From: an uncultured Clostridia bacterium
GTDB lineage: Bacteria > Bacillota > Clostridia > Lutisporales > Lutisporaceae
Length of the DNA stretch: 44,905 nucleotides
Reading direction: 5' to 3'
NCBI GenBank assembly: GCA_937930535.1
Contig: CALGKJ010000045.1
Coordinates: 1 to 44,905 of the forward strand
Shown: in pieces, positions 32,605 through 39,633 of the stretch
Numbering within the stretch: the first letter of the stretch is position 1
Layout: every line of letters starts with the position of its first letter
Notes under the pieces: model-generated
Told to the model about the DNA's origin: nothing
Database searches by the model: none
Seen by the model: only the letters and a program-made list of their open reading frames with translations
Translations under genes and position numbers: made by a program

Positions 32605-32766
32605 ATGAGGGAAAAATTCGGATTATCCAATATTATATCAATATTTATAGGTATTATAGCATTTTTAGTATTATTAAAAATTTTAAAATTTATTTTTGCT
32701 GTTTTCGGGGCAGTAATTATTATTCTGATTATTTTGGGTCTTATAAAGTCAGTCAGAAGATACTAA
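32605..32766 (+). CDS. Small hydrophobic membrane peptide, 53 aa
   Basis: Not recognised. ATG 32605 follows AAGGAAGGTG (32588-32597). One long or two short membrane helices run through IISIFIGIIAFLVLLKIL and IFAVFGAVIIILIILGLIK, ending in a basic SVRRY. It lies 138 bp after the peptide gene and ahead of a terminator, so it may belong to the receptor-peptide transcript and could be its output or an immunity-type protein; this is a guess. Confidence 0.6.
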   Translation: MREKFGLSNIISIFIGIIAFLVLLKILKFIFAVFGAVIIILIILGLIKSVRRY

Positions 32767-32788
32767 TACATAGCAAATAACTCCTCTT

Positions 32789-32824
32789 GCCATAGAAGTT
32801 TAACTATCTATGGCTATTTTATTT
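32789..32824 (+). terminator. Terminator
   Basis: GCCATAGA (32789-32796) pairs with TCTATGGC (32807-32814), followed by TATTTTATTT. Confidence 0.85.
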
Positions 32825-32974
32825 ACTTTAGAGTAATTATCCCCAGTAAAATAATAAAAGCTCTTGTACAGAAAAAATAAGGGGAATTTCGGTTATGTAT
32901 AATAAAACAAAGAATTGCAATAATTATAATATTAAGATGGAACGACAATAAATAATACTAAGACATGTAAAATA

Positions 32975-33003
32975 TTGCAATTTTGTTTGGTTTCCGTTAT
33001 AAT
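32975..33003 (+). promoter_or_regulatory. Promoter of the small lipoprotein gene
   Basis: TTGCAA (32975-32980) and perfect TATAAT (32998-33003) with a 17-bp spacer. Confidence 0.7.
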
Positions 33004-33061
33004 GTACTTTGTTATGTGTATAGTTCTGAAAACAGGATTACTATATAAGGAGGAGTAACGA

Positions 33062-33418
33062 TTGAACAAAAGCCAAATTATGAATAGGTTATTAGTAATA
33101 TTATTAGTTTTATTATTGGTCTTTGTATTTGCAGCATGCAATACAATAAACAAAAAAGAACCTGTACAGGATCCTTTAACACAATTCCACAATGAAGTTT
33201 TGAAGCAGGATCCCGATATAATAGATTCTAAATTGACAATGACTGATGACACTGTTGAGTGTACTATCGAGGTAAAAGAAGCTGCTACAAATGAATTTGC
33301 TAACCAGATTGGGAAGGATCACGCAGAGCAGCTAGCTAAGAGACTTCCGGGAAAAACAATTAAGATGAAGATTATGAAAAACGGAAATATTATTGGTGAT
33401 TTTTCTACTAAAAAGTAA
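33062..33418 (+). CDS. Small lipoprotein, 118 aa
   Basis: Not recognised beyond its signal. TTG 33062 follows AAGGAGGAG. The signal peptide (LLVILLVLLLVFVFAAC) ends in lipobox Cys26. The mature part has a two-strand/helix pattern (DIIDSKLTMTDDTVECTIEV, then NEFANQIGKDHAEQLAKRLP and GKTIKMKIMKNGNIIGDFST). The protein should sit on the outer membrane face. It has its own promoter and terminator, so it is monocistronic. Confidence 0.75.
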   Translation: MNKSQIMNRLLVILLVLLLVFVFAACNTINKKEPVQDPLTQFHNEVLKQDPDIIDSKLTMTDDTVECTIEVKEAATNEFANQIGKDHAEQLAKRLPGKTIKMKIMKNGNIIGDFSTKK

Positions 33419-33421
33419 TGT

Positions 33422-33478
33422 AAAAGGGGTTGTATTATATTAGAAATCGAATTTTTAATATAATACAACCCCTTTTTA
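33422..33478 (+). terminator. Very strong terminator
   Basis: A 20-bp perfect stem (33422-33441 with 33457-33476), starting AAAAGGGGTTGTATTATATT and its complement, then T residues. Confidence 0.95.
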
Positions 33479-33567
33479 TAAAAGTAAGCTAAGTGCCATA
33501 AATTGCCGGGATAAAAAATTTCAATAAGCCAAAAATAATACTAATTAAAAAATTCAGGAGGTAGGCT

Positions 33568-33762
33568 ATGCGTGAAGGATTAATACCAACAATTTTAGGC
33601 ACTGGGGTTACTGCCGCAGCTGCTGTTATGAAAATGCGTAACAAGCAAGGTAGAATGATGAGAAGCAAAAATGTGATTCCTGTGGCGCAATCAGCACTGC
33701 TAGGCTTCGGTTTAGCACATATCGTTCTAGGAACTATAGATATGGTACAGCACAGAAAATAA
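33568..33762 (+). CDS. Small hydrophobic protein, 64 aa
   Basis: Not recognised. ATG 33568 follows AGGAGGTAGG. It has two short hydrophobic stretches (LIPTILGTGVTAAAAVM and SALLGFGLAHIVLGTIDMV) joined by a basic loop (KMRNKQGRMMRSKN), so a membrane-associated helix hairpin with a positive loop. It has its own terminator. The neat ribosome site and flanking terminators support it being real. Confidence 0.65.
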   Translation: MREGLIPTILGTGVTAAAAVMKMRNKQGRMMRSKNVIPVAQSALLGFGLAHIVLGTIDMVQHRK

Positions 33763-33820
33763 TAACAAAAAAGAAGTATGGAGAAAGCACATGCTTGATA
33801 TATACTTCTTTTTTTGTTAT
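33762..33820 (+). terminator. Terminator between convergent genes
   Basis: ATAACAAAAAAGAAGTAT (33762-33779) pairs with ATACTTCTTTTTTTGTTAT (33802-33820), one T longer on the 3' arm. Confidence 0.9.
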
Positions 33821-33827
33821 ATGAATA

Positions 33828-34217
33828 TTAGGGTGAAAACGGTGAATTTTGAGATTCATTCCAAATGGCAAATACAAAATTATAGAAATCACTAGCTGTT
33901 TTATTTTTTATTAAAATAGTATGCTTTATATTAGTTTCTGGTAAAAATATATCAGCATATATTATGCCGTTCTTAAATATGGGAACCTTCATACTGTTCA
34001 AATTAATTAATATGCAAGGCTTAGCAATTAATTCCTGACTGCTATCATCCAATAACATCCTATCCTTTGGCTTTTTCATATATGAAACACAAACTACATG
34101 TTGTTCCCCATCTAATGTAAAATAAATTTCATTATTAGCAACAATACATTCAGTAGTACTTTCAATTATGTTGAGCATAACACGCTCATCATCGTAAGTT
34201 AGTTGTCCCCAAAACAT
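33828..34217 (-). CDS. Hypothetical protein, 129 aa
   Basis: Not recognised. Minus strand; ATG 34217 has GGAGGGT just upstream. No signal peptide or membrane segment. It is mostly beta-strand-like, with strands such as NNEIYFTLDGEQHVVCVSY, ILINLNSMKVPIF and GIIYADIFLPETN, and ends in the helix SDFYNFVFAIWNESQN. It may be a cytoplasmic adaptor. It is a single gene convergent with 33568. Confidence 0.6.
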   Translation of the reverse strand: MFWGQLTYDDERVMLNIIESTTECIVANNEIYFTLDGEQHVVCVSYMKKPKDRMLLDDSSQELIAKPCILINLNSMKVPIFKNGIIYADIFLPETNIKHTILIKNKTASDFYNFVFAIWNESQNSPFSP

Positions 34218-34465
34218 AAATACCCTCCAAAGTCAGAATTATTATTACAGCAATCTATATATATTTTAATAACATGATATGTAGAACTCACTAATATGAT
34301 TTAATATGGATTGTTATGTAAAAGCAGAAATATTTTAAAAATATACAAAAAAAATAAAATAACCCTCGAACTATATATACATAAATGGTACAAGTTATAC
34401 AAAAGTCAGCATTGGGTTAACTGTATAAAAACAAATAGAGAATATTTTTTAGGGAGGGACTGTTT

Positions 34466-35674
34466 ATGAAAAAAGCAAAGAAAGTAATAGCAATGATATT
34501 GGTGTTATCACTATTATTCACGCTTACTTTAGGAGTTATCGCTTTTGCAGAAGGCGAGGGAGACGGCGGTGGTGGCAATGGTGGCGGAGGCAAAGGCGGC
34601 GGAACCAATGGAGGCAAGGGCAATGGAGGCAATGGCAACGGCAATGGCGGCAGCAATGGAGAAGGCAAGGAAAAAGGAAAAAATGGAGAGCAATCAGATG
34701 TTCAGACAGACAGTGTTCAATCTACGCAAAACGATGGAACTGAAAATGAATCAGTAGAGGAAACACAGGGCAAGGGTAAAGGTAAGGAGAAAAAGGATAG
34801 TAAAGCTGAGCTGGAAACAATGAAAGACGAGTTAAAAGCCCAAAGGAATGAATTTGAGCAAAAGAAAGATGAACTTGAAAAGCAATATGAAGAGCTGAAC
34901 ACAAGTGGAGATTTAGAGGCTGCTGCCCTGCTTATGGAGCAAATTAAGGCAATAAAAGCAGAGGTTAATTCTCTGAAGGTTCAAATAAAGGAAGTAAAAG
35001 AACAGGTGAAGGCTGAGATTAAAGCACAGTATAGCAAAGAAGAATTGAAAGCTCTTGATGCAGCAGCAGCAGCGATAAAAGGTTCAGGTGAGAATTTGAC
35101 AGTATTACCAGTAGAAAGTGTAGTTATTAAAGGAAAAAAGGTGAAGTTTGATACTCCGCCAGTTATAAAGGATGGCAGAATACTTATTCCTGTCAGAGCA
35201 TTATCTGAAGCCTTTGGAGCTGAAGTTGCATGGAATGGTGAAGAAAGAACAGTAACTATAACAAAAGGTGACACAGAAATAATACTAAAGCTTGACAGCA
35301 ATAAAGTTCTATTAAATGGTGAAGAAATAGAAATAGATGTACCTGCAAAGTCCATAAATGGAAGAACAGTAGTGCCCCTAAGATTTATAGTTGAAAGCCT
35401 TGGATTAAAAGTAGAATGGGACTCTGAGACAGGAACAGCAGAAATTGAAGACGAAGATACAGAGGAAGATGAAAACACAGACGAAGAAAACACAGACGAA
35501 AAAGCCACAGACGAGGAAACTGATGCGGTTACGGAAGAGAATGAAGTAGTAGAGGACAACTCTGGAGAAACAACAGATGAGACTGAAACAAATGATACAG
35601 GAGAAAATCAAGAAGCTGTAAACGATGAAACAGCAGAAACTTCCGATAATTCAGACCCTACAACCAGCAATTAA
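34466..35674 (+). CDS. Secreted stalk-domain protein with Gly-rich linker, coiled coil and acidic tail
   Basis: The product is 402 residues; ATG 34466 follows AGGGAGGG. Signal peptide KKVIAMILVLSLLFTLTLGV, cleaved near FAEGEG. Residues ~30-65 are a Gly/Asn/Lys-rich low-complexity segment, followed by a Gln/Ser linker, and a coiled coil at about 112-190 (KAELETMKDELKAQRNEFEQ). Residues 215-327 are two copper-amine-oxidase N-terminal-like stalk repeats: RILIPVRALSEAFGAEVAWN and RTVVPLRFIVESLGLKVEWD, each followed by a TxxIE strand. A ~70-residue tail is Glu/Asp/Thr-rich. The stalk module is common in clostridial cell-surface proteins. No enzyme domain or S-layer anchor is visible. The function is probably structural or adhesive at the cell surface. 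Confidence 0.8.
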   Translation: MKKAKKVIAMILVLSLLFTLTLGVIAFAEGEGDGGGGNGGGGKGGGTNGGKGNGGNGNGNGGSNGEGKEKGKNGEQSDVQTDSVQSTQNDGTENESVEETQGKGKGKEKKDSKAELETMKDELKAQRNEFEQKKDELEKQYEELNTSGDLEAAALLMEQIKAIKAEVNSLKVQIKEVKEQVKAEIKAQYSKEELKALDAAAAAIKGSGENLTVLPVESVVIKGKKVKFDTPPVIKDGRILIPVRALSEAFGAEVAWNGEERTVTITKGDTEIILKLDSNKVLLNGEEIEIDVPAKSINGRTVVPLRFIVESLGLKVEWDSETGTAEIEDEDTEEDENTDEENTDEKATDEETDAVTEENEVVEDNSGETTDETETNDTGENQEAVNDETAETSDNSDPTTSN

Positions 35675-35688
35675 TCATAAACAAGACG

Positions 35689-35714
35689 AAAAAAGAGCCG
35701 AAAGGCTCTTTTTT
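35689..35714. terminator. Bidirectional terminator
   Basis: AAAAAAGAGCC (35689-35699), loop GAAA, GGCTCTTTTTT (35704-35714). It ends both the stalk-domain gene (+) and the DMT transporter gene (-). Confidence 0.97.
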
Positions 35715-35716
35715 CA

Positions 35717-36670
35717 TTATATACGTACATTATCAACAGGTTTTAATAACGTCTTGCTTTCAAGCTTCTGCCTGTCAAAGTAATTAGTTCCGAATACACC
35801 AGCAAGGATTAATACTCCCCCAACTGCCTGATACCAGTAAAAGGACTCATGCTTAATAAATATACCTGCCAATATGGAAACCACCGTTGTAAGGTTGGAA
35901 AAAACCCCTGCCCTAGCTGCTGAAAGCCTTGAAAGCATGTAGTTAACCATAAAAAAAGCACATATAGATGAAATTATACCAAGATATAATATAGAAAACA
36001 GTGCCGGCAGTGAAGAAAAACCAGAAAAATGATTACTCAAGCTTCCTGTTAAAATGCTTTGGAAAACTGCAATTATGTTAAATACTATAGCACCAACCCA
36101 CATCATTACAAAGGTTATTTCTATAGAAGTATAGTTTTTGGAAAGCTTTCTTGATAGTATATTGTAAATGGCCGCTGATGAAACAGCACCTAATAGCGAT
36201 AGAAGTCCTGCTAAATGTCCGTCAAATTTTAAATTGCCTGACATTATAAATATTAGAAATACACCTGAAACTGAAGTTAATATAAACAATACTTGAATAA
36301 AGGACGGCTTTTCCTTTAGAAAGGGCACTGCTAGTATTGTTACTACAATGGGTATCAATGCAATCATCATTCCTGCCTGTGAAGAAGACGTCAATTTAAC
36401 ACCAATGGTTTCAGATATAAAATACAGCACAGGCTGAAATGCAGTAAGCAGCAGCAGCTCCTTGATAGGCTTGCCCTTTAGCTGGAGCTTGACAATATTA
36501 AACATAGCCAATACACTTAATACAATAGCTGCTAGTAAAAATCTAAAAGACAGCAGATGAATAGGTGAAAATACGTCAAGGGCTTGCTTGGTAAACATAA
36601 AGGATAATCCAAAAATCAAGGAAATTGCCAGACCTGCTCCATATGGCAGGTATTCTCTATAGCTTTTCAA
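35717..36670 (-). CDS. EamA/DMT-family transporter
   Basis: The product is 317 residues on the minus strand. TTG 36670 is preferred: GGGGAG lies 8 bases upstream, while a GTG at 36685 would overlap that site. Ten membrane helices in two tandem EamA halves can be traced, e.g. LAISLIFGLSFMFTKQALDV, LLAAIVLSVLAMFNIVKL, and the second half from LSLLGAVSSAAIYNIL. Members of this drug/metabolite family export amino acids or metabolites. Its substrate is unknown. No regulator is adjacent. Confidence 0.88.
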   Translation of the reverse strand: MKSYREYLPYGAGLAISLIFGLSFMFTKQALDVFSPIHLLSFRFLLAAIVLSVLAMFNIVKLQLKGKPIKELLLLTAFQPVLYFISETIGVKLTSSSQAGMMIALIPIVVTILAVPFLKEKPSFIQVLFILTSVSGVFLIFIMSGNLKFDGHLAGLLSLLGAVSSAAIYNILSRKLSKNYTSIEITFVMMWVGAIVFNIIAVFQSILTGSLSNHFSGFSSLPALFSILYLGIISSICAFFMVNYMLSRLSAARAGVFSNLTTVVSILAGIFIKHESFYWYQAVGGVLILAGVFGTNYFDRQKLESKTLLKPVDNVRI

Positions 36671-37071
36671 AATAACACTCCCCACTCAAATAATTATATA
36701 TTTAAGGCTATTTTAGCAGATTGTATAAGGACTGTCTATTTATCTGACAGAAGGTATATTATTCTATGGCATAAGTCAGGTTGTTTTTATCCCTACCCAA
36801 AAGCCCACGTTGTAGACTTATTTATGATACAATTACCACATGTTAAAGGAAAGTATGGTGCAATAATAGAATATTATTATATTACGATGTATTTGAGAAG
36901 TATAAAAGCTAATACAAATATCTGAGACAGAAATGGATATACTAAAATTGGTTGGTGAGGTATGTCCAATAAGAAAATATCAAATAAGCTTGTTGTTTGA
37001 AAAGCTGGATCTGATAGAAGGAAAACGCTTATAATGTATAATACAAAAGCAAAATAATAAGAGGTGATAAA
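36671..37071. other. Intergenic stretch between divergent transporters
   Basis: No convincing gene or riboswitch. A 33-codon frame (36933-37034) with GEVCPI resembles the start of a TusA-type sulfurtransferase but has no ribosome site and ends early. The region must contain promoters of both flanking transporter genes; no good -35/-10 pair was picked out. Confidence 0.35.
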
Positions 37072-38253
37072 TTGTTTTCAAATTTGCTGATTAGAATATT
37101 CGTAAAAGATAAAGAAAACATAAAAGATAAAAATGTACGTCAGGCATACGGCTATCTAGGGGGAATAGTAGGGATTGCTGCAAATGCACTGCTTTTTACA
37201 GTAAAGCTCATAATAGGACTTGCAATAAACAGTATTGCGGTTATGGCGGACTCTTTTAACAATCTATCAGATGCGGCATCTTCTATAATTACTTTAGTAG
37301 GCTTTAAAATAACAAATAAGCCTGCTGATAGAGAACACCCCTTTGGACATGGAAGAATAGAATATATATCTGCTTTAATAGTATCCTTTATGGTTATACT
37401 GGTAGGCTTTGAATTTATAAAAAGCTCCATAGAGAGGATATTGCATCCAGAAGCTGTAAAATTTGAGTGGCTTACACTTATTATTCTGCTGTTTTCTATA
37501 GGAGTAAAGGTATGGCTGAGTATTTTCAATAGAACCATAGGTAAAAGAATAGGCAGTAAAGCTATGGAAGCCTCTGCATTGGACAGCATAAGTGACGTTA
37601 TAAGCACATCGGTTGTAGTATTTTCTCTGATTGTATCCAGATGGGTTGCCTTCCCTATAGACGGATATATTGGTGTTGCTGTAGCTTTATTTATTATGTA
37701 CTCAGGAGTATCACTGACAAAGGAAACCTTGAATCCTCTTTTGGGAGAAGCCCCGGAAGCGGAATTTGTAGATGAAATAATCAAAAGAATATTATCCTAT
37801 GAAGGTATAATAGGTGTGCATGATATAATAGTGCATAACTACGGTCCTACCAATACAGTCGTTTCTTTACACGCTGAAATACCCTCCTGTACAGACATAA
37901 TGGTGGCACATGACATCATTGATGATGCAGAAAAGGAAATATCCCAAGAAATGAACATGCATCTGGTAATACATATGGATCCTATTAATACAAACGATAA
38001 GGTGGTTCAAAAAACCCAGGAGGAAGTAATAGAGATATTAAATGAATTTTCCATGGACTTATCAATCCATGACTTTAGAATAGTAGGGGACGGAGAGCAC
38101 AAAAACCTAATATTCGATATGGTAGTTCCCCATGAGGTTTTAGATAAGGATGAAAATGAGCTGGTAGAATCAGTAAAAAGTGCAATAAAGCATAAGCATC
38201 CCAGATATGAAGCTATTATAACTGTGGATAGGAGCTATGCGATATTGAGGTAA
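37072..38253 (+). CDS. Cation diffusion facilitator (CDF) transporter
   Basis: The product is 393 residues; TTG 37072 lies 7 bases after AAGAGGTG. CDF proteins export divalent metals by proton antiport. The metal-binding helix II motif reads ADSFNNLSDAASS and helix V reads ALDSISDVIS; the histidine-rich HPFGHGRIEYI loop follows helix II. Six membrane helices precede two tandem cytosolic ferredoxin-like dimerisation domains (VHDIIVHNYGPTNTVVSLHA and IHDFRIVGDGEHKNLIFDMV), which makes the protein longer than standard 300-residue CDFs. Zn, Mn or Fe could be the substrate. It is monocistronic, with a 17-bp stem terminator. Confidence 0.9.
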   Translation: MFSNLLIRIFVKDKENIKDKNVRQAYGYLGGIVGIAANALLFTVKLIIGLAINSIAVMADSFNNLSDAASSIITLVGFKITNKPADREHPFGHGRIEYISALIVSFMVILVGFEFIKSSIERILHPEAVKFEWLTLIILLFSIGVKVWLSIFNRTIGKRIGSKAMEASALDSISDVISTSVVVFSLIVSRWVAFPIDGYIGVAVALFIMYSGVSLTKETLNPLLGEAPEAEFVDEIIKRILSYEGIIGVHDIIVHNYGPTNTVVSLHAEIPSCTDIMVAHDIIDDAEKEISQEMNMHLVIHMDPINTNDKVVQKTQEEVIEILNEFSMDLSIHDFRIVGDGEHKNLIFDMVVPHEVLDKDENELVESVKSAIKHKHPRYEAIITVDRSYAILR

Positions 38254-38255
38254 TA

Positions 38256-38310
38256 AATAGAAGCATATATCAAGACTGATAGTAGTTCAGCTATGATATA
38301 TGCTTCTATT
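38256..38310 (+). terminator. Terminator of the CDF gene
   Basis: A perfect 17-bp stem: AATAGAAGCATATATCA (38256-38272) with TGATATATGCTTCTATT (38294-38310), then TGTTG. It lies between convergent genes. Confidence 0.85.
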
Positions 38311-38341
38311 TGTTGATATGGGTTAAAATACATATTTCAAG

Positions 38342-38803
38342 CTACAGTTTGATTTTTAAATAATTGCCTAGGGGATATATCTGTTTATAGGTTGTGCCAT
38401 TTTGCTTTGTAAAAGTAATTTCGATGTCGCTATTTTTAAAAATACTAATCATAGTATCTTTATTGAATCCAGTAGGATCTATTTGTATAGTACTTGTTAG
38501 AGCAACAAAATCTTGGCTAGTAGCATCTGTAGAGGTCTGAGAGCTACTAATAATACATTCTTTTAAACTAGTTTTTGTTAAATCAGGTAATTCTATATTT
38601 ATAGAACTATATTGATTATGATTTTCAACACTTACACTTATTAATAGTTCATAGTAATGGTGTTTGTTATTTGGAGAGTTAGGATTAATATAGTTTTTAA
38701 GTTCAGCTTTAATACTCATTGGAAGATTACCGCAACTTGTACACAAAATTATAAGTGATGTAACAAAAACTAATAATCTGAAGGAGATAATTTTTCTTTC
38801 CAT
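38342..38803 (-). CDS. Lipoprotein, 153 aa, unknown
   Basis: Not recognised. Minus strand; ATG 38803 is preceded by AAGGAAGGA. Signal peptide FRLLVFVTSLIILCTSC with lipobox Cys24. The mature part is rich in Ser/Thr/Asn with beta-strand pattern (YYELLISVSVENHNQYSSIN, IEITFTKQNGTTYKQIYPLG), resembling an immunoglobulin-like or DUF-type extracytoplasmic domain. It is divergent from the frameshifted secreted-protein gene at 38949, about 145 bp away, and may share a regulatory region with it. Confidence 0.7.
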   Translation of the reverse strand: MERKIISFRLLVFVTSLIILCTSCGNLPMSIKAELKNYINPNSPNNKHHYYELLISVSVENHNQYSSINIELPDLTKTSLKECIISSSQTSTDATSQDFVALTSTIQIDPTGFNKDTMISIFKNSDIEITFTKQNGTTYKQIYPLGNYLKIKL

Positions 38804-38871
38804 TACTAGAAATCCTTCCTTATATAGAAATATAATGATATTATAGAATATTTATTATATAAAGTAAACTA

Positions 38872-38900
38872 TTTACATGAATGCATTGGAATGGTATAAT
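38872..38900 (+). promoter_or_regulatory. Promoter of the 38949 secreted-protein gene
   Basis: TTTACA (38872-38877) and perfect TATAAT (38895-38900), 17-bp spacer. Confidence 0.65.
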
Positions 38901-38948
38901 TCTACAAGCATATCAGCACTTACCAAGATACTAAGTGGAGGAAAAAAC

Positions 38949-39492
38949 ATGAAAGAACTAATAATAGCAACATTGTTACTGGGGATATTTTTTTGTTCCG
39001 TAGTTTTGCAGAGCCAATTGACAAAATCGGAGATGAATTTAAGGATTATGATATTTCATATTCAGAAAATCTATTATTTGTAGTTGACAGTGAAATATAT
39101 ATTGATGGTAAATTATTCACTTCTGATTCTATATTATTGCTAGAGTACAATGGCAAGAGACTTGGTATGTAAATGAGAATGGAGTGAAAATATCTTTAGA
39201 GTCAAAATCTCTTCCAGCAATAATCGATGCAACTAATGAATACTTTTCAATTCCATCATATACAGTTTGGAGAACGAGTTTTACTATAAATTCAAATTAC
39301 GCAAGAACAGATGGTAAAGTAGATTCGACAAAAGGCGGAACTCAATCATATACACATACATTTACAGCAAGGTACAAATATGTTGAAATATACAATATGT
39401 TTGGGAATTTACATACGCATTATTTTGTTAATGTCAAAGCATATATATTAACGAAAAATGATACTGCTATAGTTATTGAGCTTACTTCATAG
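38949..39492 (+). pseudogene. Secreted-protein gene broken by two frameshifts
   Basis: ATG 38949 has GGAGG at 38937-38941 and starts MKELIIATLLLGIFF. Frame 1 then ends early (39083). Adding one T in the T7 run at 38988-38994 restores a proper signal-peptide end and mature start, RSFAEPIDKIGDEFKDYDIS, which continues to YIDGKLFTSDSILLLEY and stops at 39172. A second shift near 39145-39155 joins to QWQETWYVNENGVKISLESK, open to 39492 and ending IVIELTS. The three pieces make one ~180-residue secreted protein. The function is not recognised. Sequencing errors in homopolymers could also cause this. Confidence 0.65.
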
Positions 39493-39598
39493 CAGCCGCT
39501 TTTTATGCTATACTGATTAAAGCTGGGACGCTTTAAAGTTGAAAATATTTCAACTAAAAGTCTCTAAGCTATAAGTCATAGCACAAAATTTGGCTGCT
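39491..39598 (+). ncRNA. Candidate structured RNA element, ~108 nt
   Basis: A long, multi-segment imperfect hairpin: AGCAGCC (39491-39497) with GGCTGCT (39592-39598) at the base, TGCTAT with ATAGCA (39579-39584), AGCT-GGAC with GTCTC-AGCT in the middle, and GTTGAAA/TTTCAAC near the tip. The 3' arm is followed by ATTTTTATA, so it can act as a terminator. It precedes the O-antigen-ligase-like gene by 35 bp. No known riboswitch class was recognised. Confidence 0.45.
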
Positions 39599-39633
39599 AT
39601 TTTTATAACCAACATATAAACGGAGATGATCAC

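Noticed and set aside
34417-34668. Pro/Leu-rich minus-strand frame
   Set aside because: Shadow of the Gly-rich segment of the stalk-domain gene; no ribosome binding site.
36933-37034. 33-codon frame with GEVCPI, like the start of a TusA sulfurtransferase
   Set aside because: No ribosome binding site, lacks the second Pro of CPxP and the whole C-terminal half; too short to claim even as a pseudogene.
36686-37071. Metal riboswitch before the CDF transporter
   Set aside because: Looked for NiCo, Mn (yybP-like) and M-box conserved cores and saw none.
39491-39598. c-di-GMP-I riboswitch because of a GGGACGC string
   Set aside because: The neighbouring conserved GEMM-I blocks and tetraloop/receptor features are absent; the string fits a simple internal stem instead.
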